Numbered from the stretch's first letter, positions 36,706 through 45,140 are shown. The stretch: 64,000 nt of DNA from Anaerosolibacter sp. (GCF_029240175.1 NZ_JARBTM010000005.1:124001-188000); one strand, 5' to 3'. Made by a program: numbers and translations. The notes: generated by a model from the letters alone, not told the origin.

Positions 36706-36832
36706 AAACTTTTGTTGGATATTTTGAAAGTAATCCTATAAGCTGAGGACTTCATACAGCACTGCACAGGTGATCCATGAAGTCTATAAAGGCTTATTTG
36801 CAGGCTTTCAGTAGAATACCTAACAAAAGTTT
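36706..36832. repeat. 127-bp imperfect palindrome
   Basis: AAACTTTTGTTGGATATT (36706-36723) pairs with AATACCTAACAAAAGTTT (36815-36832). TTGAAAG pairs with CTTTCAG further in, AAGC with GCTT, and GACTTCAT (36748-36755) with ATGAAGTC (36777-36784). The segment is followed by a T-rich run. It may be a MITE or a structured RNA ending in a terminator. The rest of the 36686-37009 gap shows no gene. Confidence 0.7.
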
Positions 36833-37009
36833 TTAATTTTCTAAATAGTCTATTTCTTGGGAAATAATTTGAGGAAAGCCATGGTGTTGCTGGTTATACC
36901 CAGGAAGCATTGTATAACTATGGAAAAAAATCAGGATAATAATTGTAATTATGACAAGAATTCATTAAAATAGAAGTGTAAATAATCGAGAAACAAAGGA
37001 GGATATTTC

Positions 37010-37504
37010 ATGGCAAGTAACTGTTCATTTGATGTTGTTTCAGAAGTCAATCTTCAGGAAGTAGATAATGCAGTGAATCAAGCGAAAAAAGAACTGGCGC
37101 AAAGATATGATTTTAAAGGAAGCAAGGCAGATATTGACCTAGACAAAGATGAGATTAAAATTGTTGCAGAAGATGAATTCAGGATTAAAAATATTATTGA
37201 TATATTACAGTCAAAAATGGTAAAAAGAAGCATACCATTGAAGTCGTTAGACTATGGAAAAATAGAGCCCGGTTCTGGCGGACTAGAAAAGCAAGTGATA
37301 AAGATTCAACGAGGAATTTCAAAGGAGAAGGGAAAAGATGTGGTGGCTGCAATCAAGACTTCAAAGATTAAGGTGCAGGCCCAGATTATGGATGACCAGG
37401 TAAGGGTAACAGGCAAGAACAAAGATGATTTGCAAGCGGTCATTCAACTGCTAAAGGAAAAGGATTTTGGTGTAGAACTGCAGTTTACCAACTTCAGATC
37501 TTAA
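37010..37504 (+). CDS. YajQ family nucleotide-binding protein
   Basis: Protein of 164 residues matching the whole YajQ family. The opening [20 protein letters not shown], then [13 protein letters not shown], and the C-terminal [18 protein letters not shown] are diagnostic. YajQ proteins bind nucleotides; some act as cyclic-di-GMP effectors in other bacteria. The presence of a GGDEF-EAL protein in the window makes this relevant but proves no link. AGGAGG lies before the ATG. A terminator follows. Confidence 0.96.
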   Translation: MASNCSFDVVSEVNLQEVDNAVNQAKKELAQRYDFKGSKADIDLDKDEIKIVAEDEFRIKNIIDILQSKMVKRSIPLKSLDYGKIEPGSGGLEKQVIKIQRGISKEKGKDVVAAIKTSKIKVQAQIMDDQVRVTGKNKDDLQAVIQLLKEKDFGVELQFTNFRS

Positions 37505-37514
37505 TCATTACGGG

Positions 37515-37537
37515 GCCCTAAATATTAGGGCTTTTTA
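37515..37537 (+). terminator. terminator of yajQ-like gene
   Basis: GCCCTAA / TTAGGGC stem followed by TTTTTA. Confidence 0.8.
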
Positions 37538-37594
37538 TTTTGACATAATGAGATAAAATAGAGATAGATAATATAGAACAAAAGGGGGACGCGT

Positions 37595-38518
37595 ATGGAA
37601 AAAGATCAACGTAAGATTCAGATGCTGATGGTGTTGTGTACAGTATTCTGGGCAGGAGCATTCATTGCTGGGAAAATTGGCGTAAGGGAATTTCCGCCGT
37701 TTTCTCTGGCATTCTTTAGATTTCTATTTGCAACCATGGTCATCTTTGTAGTGATGATCAAATATGAAGAGAAAAGCTGGAGATTACAGAAAAATGATTG
37801 GCCTTATATGCTGGCATTGGGACTTATTGGTATGTTTGGTTATCATGTCTTGTTCTTTATAGCCCTGCAGCATACTTCAGCCATGAATTCTTCTATGATT
37901 GGTGCCACCAATCCATTAATCACGAGCATACTGGCTTCCGTATTTTTGAAAGAACATCTGAGTCTAAAGCGGTTTGGTGCAATTATGTTGGCCTTTTCAG
38001 GGATCGCCCTAACGGTTTCTAACGGAGATATTAAGGTGTTTACATCTTTATCTTTCAATGTTGGAGATTTGCTAATGCTCACAGCGGTGTTATGTTGGGC
38101 AGTATATTCCATCATTAGTCGTAGAATAATAGATCGTTATTCTCCTTTAATTTTGACCTCCTATAGTTTTTTGGTATGCTTGATCCTGCTGATTCCTTTT
38201 GTCATATGGGAGCAACCTCTGGTATATCTTCCAAATGTAACCTGGCTGGGATGGACTTCTGTACTATATATGTCTATTTTTGCATCGGTTATCGGTTATT
38301 TGGTACAGCAAATCTCTATAAAAACCATTGGAGCTAGCAAAACAGCAGCTTTTATCAATCTGGTTCCTGTGTTTTCTATCATTTTGTCGGCCTTAATACT
38401 AAATGAAAGGATTACTGGTATTAAACTATTAAGCGCAGGCATTATCATCACAGGTGTTTATTTAAATACGAAATTAAAAAATATGTCCGAGGGTACCTTG
38501 AGCAAAAGTAACGAATAG
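37595..38518 (+). CDS. EamA/DMT family transporter
   Basis: Integral membrane protein of 307 residues with about ten helices, built from two EamA repeats (residues about 10-142 and 155-292). The first helix has VFWAGAFIAGKIGV, repeat 1 ends in FSGIALTVS, and the second ends in GIIITGVYLNTK. These proteins export or import small metabolites; the substrate is unknown. GGGGGACGCG precedes the ATG. It is a single gene between yajQ and the DUF1292 gene. Confidence 0.93.
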   Translation: MEKDQRKIQMLMVLCTVFWAGAFIAGKIGVREFPPFSLAFFRFLFATMVIFVVMIKYEEKSWRLQKNDWPYMLALGLIGMFGYHVLFFIALQHTSAMNSSMIGATNPLITSILASVFLKEHLSLKRFGAIMLAFSGIALTVSNGDIKVFTSLSFNVGDLLMLTAVLCWAVYSIISRRIIDRYSPLILTSYSFLVCLILLIPFVIWEQPLVYLPNVTWLGWTSVLYMSIFASVIGYLVQQISIKTIGASKTAAFINLVPVFSIILSALILNERITGIKLLSAGIIITGVYLNTKLKNMSEGTLSKSNE

Positions 38519-38620
38519 GCTAACAAACTTTATCTTTCAAAAAATTTCCTCATAATTTGCTAGACCTCTGGACAGTTTATAGATATAATCATTATACAGA
38601 AATAGGAGAGGTGGATGACC

Positions 38621-38866
38621 ATGGAAGAGAAAAAAATAGTAACCTTCGTAGATGAAGATGGCAAAGATGTAGAATTTGAAGTCGTTGATTATGTGGAACT
38701 TGATGATAATCGGTATGCCCTTTTAGCCCCTGTTGGAGACGAAGATGATGCCTATGTTTATAAGGTAGTTGAGGTGGATGGAAAAGAAGAGTATGTGGTA
38801 GTAGATGATGATGATGAATTCGAAAGAGTATTAGAAGAATATGAGTCTCTTTTTGATGTGGAATAG
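38621..38866 (+). CDS. DUF1292 family small acidic protein
   Basis: Acidic protein of 81 residues (many Asp and Glu; the C-terminal VVDDDDEFERVLEEY is the DUF1292 signature). It begins MEEKKIVTFVDEDG, then VDYVELDDNRYALLAPV. Widespread in Firmicutes near yrrL/yqgF-like genes, its function is unknown. ATG 38621 is favoured by GAGGTG 8 bases upstream; ATG 38615 is possible. The next gene starts 19 bases on. Confidence 0.9.
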   Translation: MEEKKIVTFVDEDGKDVEFEVVDYVELDDNRYALLAPVGDEDDAYVYKVVEVDGKEEYVVVDDDDEFERVLEEYESLFDVE

Positions 38867-38885
38867 GGCCTAGGAGGAAATCATA

Positions 38886-39302
38886 TTGGAAACATTAGTA
38901 GTGATGTTAATGGAAAAAGATCCTGAGACAGGTGTATTTTCTAATGAGGTTGGAAGTTATTCGATCCAAGAGCATGGCAATTTGGTCGAGGGTATTTATT
39001 TGATACATAAAGAAGAACAGGATCTAGTGTATCTGAAGCTCACAACGGATCGAGATGTAGCCGATTGGGAGTATGACGCGATCCTGGATTATTATGATAT
39101 GGATGCCTTGAAGGATATGGTGTTAACCATTGAAGAATCAGAAGGATATAACCCTGTTTGGGAAGTATCTTTTAGATTTATGGACTCTCAAGATGGAATG
39201 GAAAACCTATTGACCACAATTTTACAAAAACATAGATACATTCTTGATGAGGTTTTTGAGGCCATAAAAGACAAAAAAGCAGAGTACGAGGAACAAGAAT
39301 AA
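38886..39302 (+). CDS. hypothetical protein, DUF6762-like
   Basis: Soluble acidic protein of 138 residues, seen beside DUF1292 genes in related clostridia. It has a beta-rich start (LVVMLMEKDPETGVF) and a helical, charged C-terminus (FEAIKDKKAEYEEQ). The assignment to DUF6762 is by memory of the family look and is not certain. The start is TTG with AGGAGG at ideal distance. It probably shares a transcript with the DUF1292 gene and ends in a terminator. Confidence 0.75.
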   Translation: METLVVMLMEKDPETGVFSNEVGSYSIQEHGNLVEGIYLIHKEEQDLVYLKLTTDRDVADWEYDAILDYYDMDALKDMVLTIEESEGYNPVWEVSFRFMDSQDGMENLLTTILQKHRYILDEVFEAIKDKKAEYEEQE

Positions 39303-39338
39303 AACCTTGGGAAAGAGTCTTTCCTAGGGTTTTTGTTT
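39303..39338 (+). terminator. terminator
   Basis: AACCTTGGGAAAG pairs with TTTCCTAGGGTT around AGTC, followed by TTTGTTT. Confidence 0.8.
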
Positions 39339-39411
39339 ATACAACAAAGGTTTTTATTCATATGATATCGGAAATAATAGGATAAAGACGGATAGACAAG
39401 GAGTAAAGAAG

Positions 39412-40455
39412 ATGGAAAAAGTTGATTTGAAAAACTATAGTCTGAAAGAACTAGAGTCTTTTTTGGAAGGACTAGGTGAAAAAAAGTTTCGAGGTAAGCA
39501 GATTTTTCAGTGGATTCATAAGGGTGTTATGACCATTGATGAAATGACCAATCTCTCAAAGGAATTGCGGGTAAAGATCAAGGAAAAAGCTTACATTGGG
39601 AATTTAAAGGTGGAGAATGTTCTTATTTCAAAAATAGACGGTACAAGAAAGTATTTGTTTGTACTGGAAGATGGAAATATCATAGAAAGTGTGCTCATGA
39701 GATACGAGCATGGAAATACTGTCTGTGTATCTTGTCAGGTGGGCTGTAGAATGGGATGTACCTTTTGTGCATCTACCCTAGAAGGTGTAGTTCGGAACTT
39801 GACAGCTGGTGAAATATTGGATCAAGTAATCTCTATTCAAAGAGATATTGGAGATCGTGTTTCCAATGTGGTTTTGATGGGCAGCGGAGAACCCCTAGAC
39901 AACTACGATGAAATACTAAAGTTTCTTTCCTTAGTCAATCATTCAGAAGGGCTAAACATTGGATTGAGGAGTATCACCATATCTACCTGTGGTATTGTTC
40001 CAAAAATGATGGACTTAGCGGATAGAAAATTGCAAATTACCTTGGCAATTTCTCTCCACGCTCCCAACGATGCGTTAAGAAGCACCATGATGCCTGTGAA
40101 TAGAAAGTATCCAATTGAAGAGCTGTTAAAGGCTTGTAAATATTATGTCGATAAAACTGGTCGAAGGATTACCTTTGAATATGCTTTGATTCGAGATGTA
40201 AATGATTCTGAAAGCCATGCATTAGAATTGGCTAGGCGTATGAAAGGAATTCTAAGCCATATAAATCTTATTCCTCTAAATAAGGTGGATGAAAGAGAAT
40301 ATGAATCAGCTCAACTGGATCGTGTAAGGAAGTTCCAGGGTGTCTTAAAAAAACATGGGGTCGAGGCCACCATTCGAAGAGAGTTAGGTAGTGATATCAA
40401 TGCTGCATGTGGACAATTGCGTAGACGGTATCTAAAGGGACAGGAAAGCAAATAA
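39412..40455 (+). CDS. rlmN: 23S rRNA A2503 / tRNA A37 C2-methyltransferase
   Basis: Radical SAM methyltransferase of 347 residues. The Fe-S motif CRMGCTFCAST (CxxxCxxC) lies at about residues 116-126. The preceding MRYEHGNTVCVSCQVG, the SGEPLDNYD segment, SLHAPNDALR, and the methyl-carrying Cys in NAACGQLRRRY near the C-terminus are all present. Acts on ribosomal RNA and tRNA. A GGAGTAAAGA site precedes the ATG. It is a single gene; about 150 bases without a clear gene follow. Confidence 0.98.
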   Translation: MEKVDLKNYSLKELESFLEGLGEKKFRGKQIFQWIHKGVMTIDEMTNLSKELRVKIKEKAYIGNLKVENVLISKIDGTRKYLFVLEDGNIIESVLMRYEHGNTVCVSCQVGCRMGCTFCASTLEGVVRNLTAGEILDQVISIQRDIGDRVSNVVLMGSGEPLDNYDEILKFLSLVNHSEGLNIGLRSITISTCGIVPKMMDLADRKLQITLAISLHAPNDALRSTMMPVNRKYPIEELLKACKYYVDKTGRRITFEYALIRDVNDSESHALELARRMKGILSHINLIPLNKVDEREYESAQLDRVRKFQGVLKKHGVEATIRRELGSDINAACGQLRRRYLKGQESK

Positions 40456-40606
40456 AAGCAAAAAATGTAATAAAATGTCGCTATTTTATCAAAAGAATAT
40501 AATTTATAGAAGGATTTTCCTTTGAGTTATAGAATAATACTGTAAAGAATATTATGAATATATAAATTTCTTTAAGTACTCAATAATTCCAAAGGGGGAG
40601 ATCGAA

Positions 40607-41020
40607 ATGGTTAAGTTAATTACCGGAGGACTAGGTACTGGCAAGACAAAGCGTATGATTGAAATGGCAAATGATTTGGCAGCTCGAGAGAAAGGAAATG
40701 TAGTGTATATTGATGATGATAATCGCCACATGTATGATCTGAAGCATCAAGTTCGATTCATTAGCCTACATGAATACCCAATCAATGATAAAATAGGATT
40801 TATAGGCTTTCTATGCGGCATCATATCAGAAGATCATGATATTCAAACAATATTTATTGACGGATTAATGAAAATCGGAAACATCCCTATTGAGGAGCTG
40901 TCTTGTGTTTTGAAGGAAATAGAAACGCTTTCCCAGAGGTTTGATATAGATTTTGTTTTAAGCGTAAGCTGTAATCCTTATGACTTACCAGAGGAATTAA
41001 AAGAGTACACAGTTGCATAA
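40607..41020 (+). CDS. small P-loop ATP-binding protein of unknown role
   Basis: Protein of 137 residues that begins with a P-loop (LITGGLGTGKTKRM, Walker A) and has a Walker B-like TIFIDGLMKIGN, then a strand IDFVLSVSCNPYD. It looks like a minimal ASCE ATPase core without partner domains. The size is too small for helicases. It may be a regulatory ATPase or a remnant. A GGGGGAGA site precedes the ATG. Its terminator is followed directly by the multi-hairpin module copy 2. Confidence 0.72.
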   Translation: MVKLITGGLGTGKTKRMIEMANDLAAREKGNVVYIDDDNRHMYDLKHQVRFISLHEYPINDKIGFIGFLCGIISEDHDIQTIFIDGLMKIGNIPIEELSCVLKEIETLSQRFDIDFVLSVSCNPYDLPEELKEYTVA

Positions 41021-41023
41021 AAT

Positions 41024-41044
41024 AGGGCCACATGGCCCTTTTTT
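41024..41044 (+). terminator. terminator of P-loop gene
   Basis: AGGGCC, ACAT loop, GGCCCT, then TTTTTT. Confidence 0.85.
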
Positions 41045-41045
41045 A

Positions 41046-41083
41046 ATATATAGAAAATTATGGTCAAATAATTTCCTATATAT
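41046..41083. repeat. 16-bp AT-rich inverted repeat
   Basis: Arms 41046-41061 and 41068-41083 are complementary except for one position. As at 7948-7996, it directly abuts the multi-hairpin module. Confidence 0.8.
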
Positions 41084-41196
41084 GGGGTGTGCAGAGGGGA
41101 GTCCCCTTTGCCGTTTTCAGGAAGGTGCTCAGGCTGTCTTGCAGCCGTCGAAGGAAACCTAGGGTTTCCTAGCGAAAACAAATTGCCGATAGGCAA
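41084..41196 (+). repeat. multi-hairpin intergenic module, copy 2
   Basis: The first 72 bases align with 7998-8067 (same GGTGCTCAGGCTG ... GCAGCCGTCGAAGG core). The first hairpin is AGGGGA/TCCCCT here. It continues with two more hairpins, AGGAAACC/GGTTTCCT (41152-41170) and TTGCC/GGCAA (about 41182-41196), that copy 1 lacks. It lies between the P-loop gene and a small hypothetical gene. Confidence 0.7.
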
Positions 41197-41222
41197 CTTT
41201 ATTAGGAGATATAGATCTTTAT

Positions 41223-41483
41223 ATGGATACCGATGATCGGGTGATCAATCTGTTTCTCCCAAATATCAAGGGTAATCCTATATCAAGGCTGCAGCTGCCT
41301 AAGGTAAAGGGTGTATTGATAAGGTTTTGGGATCATGAAGATAACCATACAGCCACAATACATTTCCTGCGAAATATTGACTTGCAATCCCATTTTTTAA
41401 ACTTCGAATTTGATTATAAAGGGCATAAAATCATGATTGAGAATAAAGATTTCTATATAGATTGCATCTGCAAAGAAAAATAA
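41223..41483 (+). CDS. hypothetical protein
   Basis: Unrecognised protein of 86 residues with a beta-rich pattern (VINLFLPNIKG, LIRFWDHEDNHTATIHFL, FEFDYKGHKIMI). No membrane segment is seen. The AGGAGA site at 41203-41208 is about 14 bases from the ATG, farther than ideal, and the module at 41084 ends just upstream. The coding look (absence of stops, codon use like the neighbours) is reasonable, but evidence is modest. Confidence 0.5.
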   Translation: MDTDDRVINLFLPNIKGNPISRLQLPKVKGVLIRFWDHEDNHTATIHFLRNIDLQSHFLNFEFDYKGHKIMIENKDFYIDCICKEK

Positions 41484-41691
41484 ATCGTTGTAATAAGTAG
41501 TGATTTACCGTAGGTCATGAAATATTCTTTCTTTAAATCTGAATAAAATTTCAAATAGGAGCAACAGGATGATCATTTAGATAGAAAAAATATGGATATG
41601 GGTTTATTTTCTATGGAAAGGGCAATAATAGTGCATATAACAATTACTTTAAATTACTGTCTAGCAAGACGCATTAGGAGGAATTTGTAAA

Positions 41692-41892
41692 ATGAAAGAA
41701 GGAACAGTAAAGTGGTTCAACAATGACAAAGGATTTGGCTTCATAGAAGTGGCTGGAGAGCCTGACGTTTTCGTACATTATATGGCGATCACAGGTGAAG
41801 GGTATAAAAGCTTGAATGAAGGACAAAGAGTTCAATTTGAAATTGTTCAAGGAGAGCGGGGACCACAAGCTGCTAATGTAGTTAGATTATAA
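41692..41892 (+). CDS. csp: cold-shock domain protein
   Basis: Single CSD RNA chaperone of 66 residues. RNP1 KGFGFIEV and RNP2 VFVHYMAI are seen, and it begins [19 protein letters not shown] as in CspA-type proteins. The usual DVFVHFSAI is DVFVHYMAI here. The 5' gap of about 208 bases (41484-41691) is long, as expected for a structured cold-shock leader. TAGGAGG precedes the ATG. A terminator follows. Confidence 0.97.
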   Translation: MKEGTVKWFNNDKGFGFIEVAGEPDVFVHYMAITGEGYKSLNEGQRVQFEIVQGERGPQAANVVRL

Positions 41893-41898
41893 AATTTG

Positions 41899-41935
41899 AA
41901 AGACCTCATGGTTTAGAGACTGTGGGGTCTTTTTG
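41899..41935 (+). terminator. terminator of csp
   Basis: AAAGACCTCATGG pairs imperfectly with CTGTGGGGTCTTT, then TTTGC. Confidence 0.75.
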
Positions 41936-42026
41936 CTTTATCATACGAAGGTATTTATTGGTCTATGGCGAAATAGAATATATAGTATATAATGTTATTA
42001 GACTTTAAAGACAAGGGGCGAAGGAT

Positions 42027-42830
42027 TTGAAGAAACTACTTTGTTTAATGATACTATTGATTGTTGTTTTTACAGCCGCTGGATGCAGAAAGCCTCAAGA
42101 AGATTTTGATGGTGCAATCAAACCATCAGGAAATGAACAAAGAGAAATGATTGGGCGGGATGAGGCCCAGAAAATTGCTGAAGCTCATTCTGAGTTTAAG
42201 GCTTTAGGGGATGTAAAACTTGCGTTAGAAGAAGTCTATGAGGCCACTGAAGATCAGCCAATTTGGGAACTTCACTATATAGAAGAAAAAAGTCAGTTGG
42301 TATATGCAGTGATTATCAATGCCTTTACAGGAGAAGTACTTAGTATGCACCTAGTGGATGATCATGAGGTAGATGAAGAAGTTCTCAAAGATGAGATGCT
42401 GCAGCATGTACAATGGACATTTGAAAAATGGCAGAGCTTCCACTATGACAATTATGATCCGAGTAGATATGGATTGGCATTTTCTTTGAACTTCAGAATT
42501 CCCTATCTGTTTGAAAATTACGAGGAAAACAAAGCATTTGTTCTTGAGAATAAAATCGTTTCTGATGTTAAAATCAAAGAAATACAGGATGTTGCTATGG
42601 TATTTAGGGAAGAAGATGAGACCATGTACAGCCAGATACGGGCAATTGCAGAATATCGGCAGCATATAGAGGGAAATGAGATGAAGGAACTGATAGAGGT
42701 GTCTATTTTCGCTAAAAAAGATTTGCATGGGGATGAAGGTTGGCAGATCACCAATGTAGATATGTACCCCATATCTAAAGAAAGTACAGTATTTGAAAAA
42801 CTATTTTTCGGATTTCGTAAAGATAGCTAG
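42027..42830 (+). CDS. lipoprotein with PepSY-like segment
   Basis: Secreted lipoprotein candidate of 267 residues. The signal peptide KKLLCLMILLIVVFTAAGC ends in a lipobox-like TAAGC (Cys at about residue 20). A first domain (about 42-110) has RDEAQKIAEAHSEFKALG and VIINAFTGEVLSM, the pattern of PepSY domains. The rest (110-267) is unrecognised. PepSY proteins often inhibit or chaperone peptidases. The start is TTG with GGGGCGAAGG upstream. It is convergent with a small minus-strand gene. Confidence 0.8.
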   Translation: MKKLLCLMILLIVVFTAAGCRKPQEDFDGAIKPSGNEQREMIGRDEAQKIAEAHSEFKALGDVKLALEEVYEATEDQPIWELHYIEEKSQLVYAVIINAFTGEVLSMHLVDDHEVDEEVLKDEMLQHVQWTFEKWQSFHYDNYDPSRYGLAFSLNFRIPYLFENYEENKAFVLENKIVSDVKIKEIQDVAMVFREEDETMYSQIRAIAEYRQHIEGNEMKELIEVSIFAKKDLHGDEGWQITNVDMYPISKESTVFEKLFFGFRKDS

Positions 42831-42851
42831 TCAGCGATGACTAGCTATTCT
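42826..42851. terminator. bidirectional terminator
   Basis: AGCTAGTCA / TGACTAGCT with GCGA loop, lying across the stop of the lipoprotein gene and reaching the stop of the minus-strand gene. Confidence 0.7.
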
Positions 42852-43090
42852 TGTAGAAATTTTTCGCCTAAGTACCTTTTGATATCTTCCGGGGTGCTTT
42901 CAGGTGTAATGAGAACCTCACGATCCGTTTCAAAAAAATAAACAAGTATTTCTGTTTCTCCTTCAAGAAACAATTTGGCCACGGTATCTTCCTTCAGCTC
43001 CCGAACCTTAACTTTGTTTTTTTTCTTTTTTTCGTACTCTTTGGTGAAATAATATCCTGTTAGTTGAATGACTTTTGTGCATCGTTTCAT
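42845..43090 (-). CDS. hypothetical basic protein
   Basis: Unrecognised protein of 81 residues. The N-terminal half is very basic (KEYEKKKKNKVKVREL), and the C-terminal half is acidic and beta-like (EILVYFFETDREVLITPES) with a final helix (PEDIKRYLGEKFL). The basic patch might bind nucleic acid; this is only a guess. A GGAGGGTTATC site lies before the ATG on the minus strand. It is convergent with the lipoprotein gene. Confidence 0.75.
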   Translation of the reverse strand: MKRCTKVIQLTGYYFTKEYEKKKKNKVKVRELKEDTVAKLFLEGETEILVYFFETDREVLITPESTPEDIKRYLGEKFLQE

Positions 43091-43245
43091 GATAACCCTC
43101 CTTGATCACTTTCACAATGTTAGTATAACATATTTTTTGAAATATATTGGAACCAAAGTTGCTATCAATGTAAATGAAAAATAAAGACACCAAACCATAC
43201 CTCCAACGATAAAATGATAGTAGCAGAGGATGTGAGGTGATATAA

Positions 43246-44517
43246 TTGAGAGTTTTAAGACTTGGAATGAGAGGGACCGATGTCATGGAGATTCAAGCCC
43301 TCCTTCAAAAAATTGGATACAAACCTGGTGAGATTGATGGTATTTTTGGACCTCAAACCCAGCAGGCTGTTATTGCTTTTCAAAGAGACAACGGACTTAC
43401 ACCAGATGGTATTATCGGACCTAACACCTATCGAATGCTAGAGCCTATGCTGCTAGGATATATGAGATATAGTATTCAGGCTGGGGACACTATGTATGCT
43501 TTAGCCAGAAGGTTTTATACCAGTACAGCTAGAATTGTGGCGGCTAACCCTGGGCTTAATCCGTATAATCTTCAGATAGGGCAGCAAATTATCATTCCTT
43601 TCGGAATAGACGTGGTGGATACCAACATTGCATATACCTATGAGATCATGGAGAGAGATATTCAAGGATTGAGGGCGCGATATCCATTTTTAGAAGTGGG
43701 TGTTGCTGGCAGGAGTGTATTAGGAAAAAACCTATATTATATTAAACTTGGCAATGGTCCAAATCAGGTTTTTTATAATGGCTCCCACCATGCACTAGAG
43801 TGGATTACAACGCCTTTATTGATGAAGTTTATTGAGAACTTTTCAAAGGCTTATGTGGATGAGAGAAATATTCGAGGCTATGATGTGAGGGATATTTGGG
43901 ATCAAAGTACCATTTATATTATACCGATGGTTAATCCAGATGGTGTTGATCTTGTGTTAAATGGTCTGCAGCCGGATAATCCATATTATAACGATTTAAT
44001 TAGATGGAACAATGGCAGCACAGACTTCTCCCGGGTATGGCAAGCAAATATTCGAGGTGTGGACTTGAATCATAACTATAATGCCCTTTGGGAGCGATCC
44101 AAAGAGGCAGAAGCCCAATACGGTATTACGGGTCCAGGCCCTACAAGGTATTCTGGCCCATATCCAGAGTCAGAGCCAGAGTCCAAGGCTGTGGCGGATT
44201 TTACAAGAAATCACAACTTTAGGCTAGTCCTAGCCTATCATAGTCAGGGGGAAATCATCTACTGGAATTTTCAAAATATGGCACCACCTGTTGCTAGAAG
44301 AATTGGCGAACTATTTACCCAAGTCAGTGGCTATCCCCTGGATGAAACCTATGGTATAGCGTCCTATGCAGGCTATAAGGACTGGTTTATCCAACAGTAT
44401 AGAAGACCTGGGTATACCATAGAGGTAGGAAGAGGGAGAAATCCATTACCAATTCAACAATTTGACCGGATTTATAATGACAATGAAGAAATGCTTTTAT
44501 TGGCTTCAGTTGTATGA
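43246..44517 (+). CDS. PG-binding, LysM and M14 carboxypeptidase protein
   Basis: Peptidoglycan-cleaving peptidase of 423 residues. A PG_binding_1 domain (about 5-60; GMRGTDVMEIQALLQKIGY, IDGIFGPQTQQAV) is followed by LysM (about 72-115; IQAGDTMYALARRF) and M14 zinc peptidase (about 130-420). Zinc ligands are HxxE in SHHALEWIT and His in LAYHSQGE; the catalytic Glu is in TIEVGRGRNP. The order is that of the gamma-D-glutamyl-diaminopimelate endopeptidase ENP1 of sporulating bacilli. No signal peptide is present, as for spore-type enzymes. The start is TTG with GAGGTG upstream. Confidence 0.92.
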   Translation: MRVLRLGMRGTDVMEIQALLQKIGYKPGEIDGIFGPQTQQAVIAFQRDNGLTPDGIIGPNTYRMLEPMLLGYMRYSIQAGDTMYALARRFYTSTARIVAANPGLNPYNLQIGQQIIIPFGIDVVDTNIAYTYEIMERDIQGLRARYPFLEVGVAGRSVLGKNLYYIKLGNGPNQVFYNGSHHALEWITTPLLMKFIENFSKAYVDERNIRGYDVRDIWDQSTIYIIPMVNPDGVDLVLNGLQPDNPYYNDLIRWNNGSTDFSRVWQANIRGVDLNHNYNALWERSKEAEAQYGITGPGPTRYSGPYPESEPESKAVADFTRNHNFRLVLAYHSQGEIIYWNFQNMAPPVARRIGELFTQVSGYPLDETYGIASYAGYKDWFIQQYRRPGYTIEVGRGRNPLPIQQFDRIYNDNEEMLLLASVV

Positions 44518-44518
44518 T

Positions 44519-44543
44519 TTAAGCCCCCTTTATGGGGGCTTAA
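44519..44543 (+). terminator. terminator of M14 gene
   Basis: TAAGCCCCC / GGGGGCTTA with a short loop, weak T-run after. Confidence 0.7.
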
Positions 44544-44681
44544 GGTGTTTAAAGATGGATTTATCTTTAAAGGGTTTCTGTGATATAATAAAACTTGAAA
44601 CGAGATTATTGTGATAAATGGTTGGAAGTGGGTATACAATAAATATATGGGTTACTCTTATCATTTGAAAGGAGTCTCAAC

Positions 44682-45089
44682 ATGAAGCCAGTAAAGAATG
44701 TGATGGTATGCGTTACACAGCAGAAAACCTGTGAAAGACTGATACGAAGAGGAGCAGAGTTAAGAGATACCTATGAAGGTCAACTGTTTGTAATTCATGT
44801 GGCCCAAGAAGGTTGGAATTTCCTAGGCAAATCAAAAGAAGGAGATGCGCTGGAGTATCTTTTTGAAAAATCTAAAGCTTATGGGGCAAATTTGACGGTA
44901 CTGCGCTCCCATGATGTATTAGCTACCCTGAAGGAACAAGTAGAGAAAAACAATATTGATATTATTGTGATGGGAGAAGCCGGTGGAGATCATGAGGGAA
45001 CCAGTATAATAAGCAACCTAGGAAAACGTTTGCATAAAGATGTTATTTTTGATATAGTGCCTGCTAAATTAAAGAAAAAAGTTGTATAA
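44682..45089 (+). CDS. Usp-like (universal stress) domain protein
   Basis: Stand-alone Usp fold of 135 residues. MVCVTQQKTCERLIRRGAEL and LFVIHVAQEGWNF are the first strands; IIVMGEAGGDHEGTSIISNLG is the last, in the place of the GxxGxxxS ATP loop. The sequence is nearest to the Usp domain of KdpD-type sensors rather than UspA. The function is unknown. AAAGGAG precedes the ATG. A short terminator follows and then the radical SAM gene. Confidence 0.85.
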   Translation: MKPVKNVMVCVTQQKTCERLIRRGAELRDTYEGQLFVIHVAQEGWNFLGKSKEGDALEYLFEKSKAYGANLTVLRSHDVLATLKEQVEKNNIDIIVMGEAGGDHEGTSIISNLGKRLHKDVIFDIVPAKLKKKVV

Positions 45090-45123
45090 TAGAAGTGCAT
45101 CCCTTTGGGGATGCATTTCTAAA
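45090..45123 (+). terminator. terminator of Usp-like gene
   Basis: GAAGTGCATCCC, TTTG loop, GGGATGCATTTC, then T and A-rich sequence. Confidence 0.8.
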
Positions 45124-45140
45124 AACAAGGAGATAGGTAA

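Noticed and set aside
40978-41196. Minus-strand 72-residue ORF over module copy 2
   Set aside because: It overlaps the terminator and hairpins and the end of the P-loop gene; there is no family resemblance.
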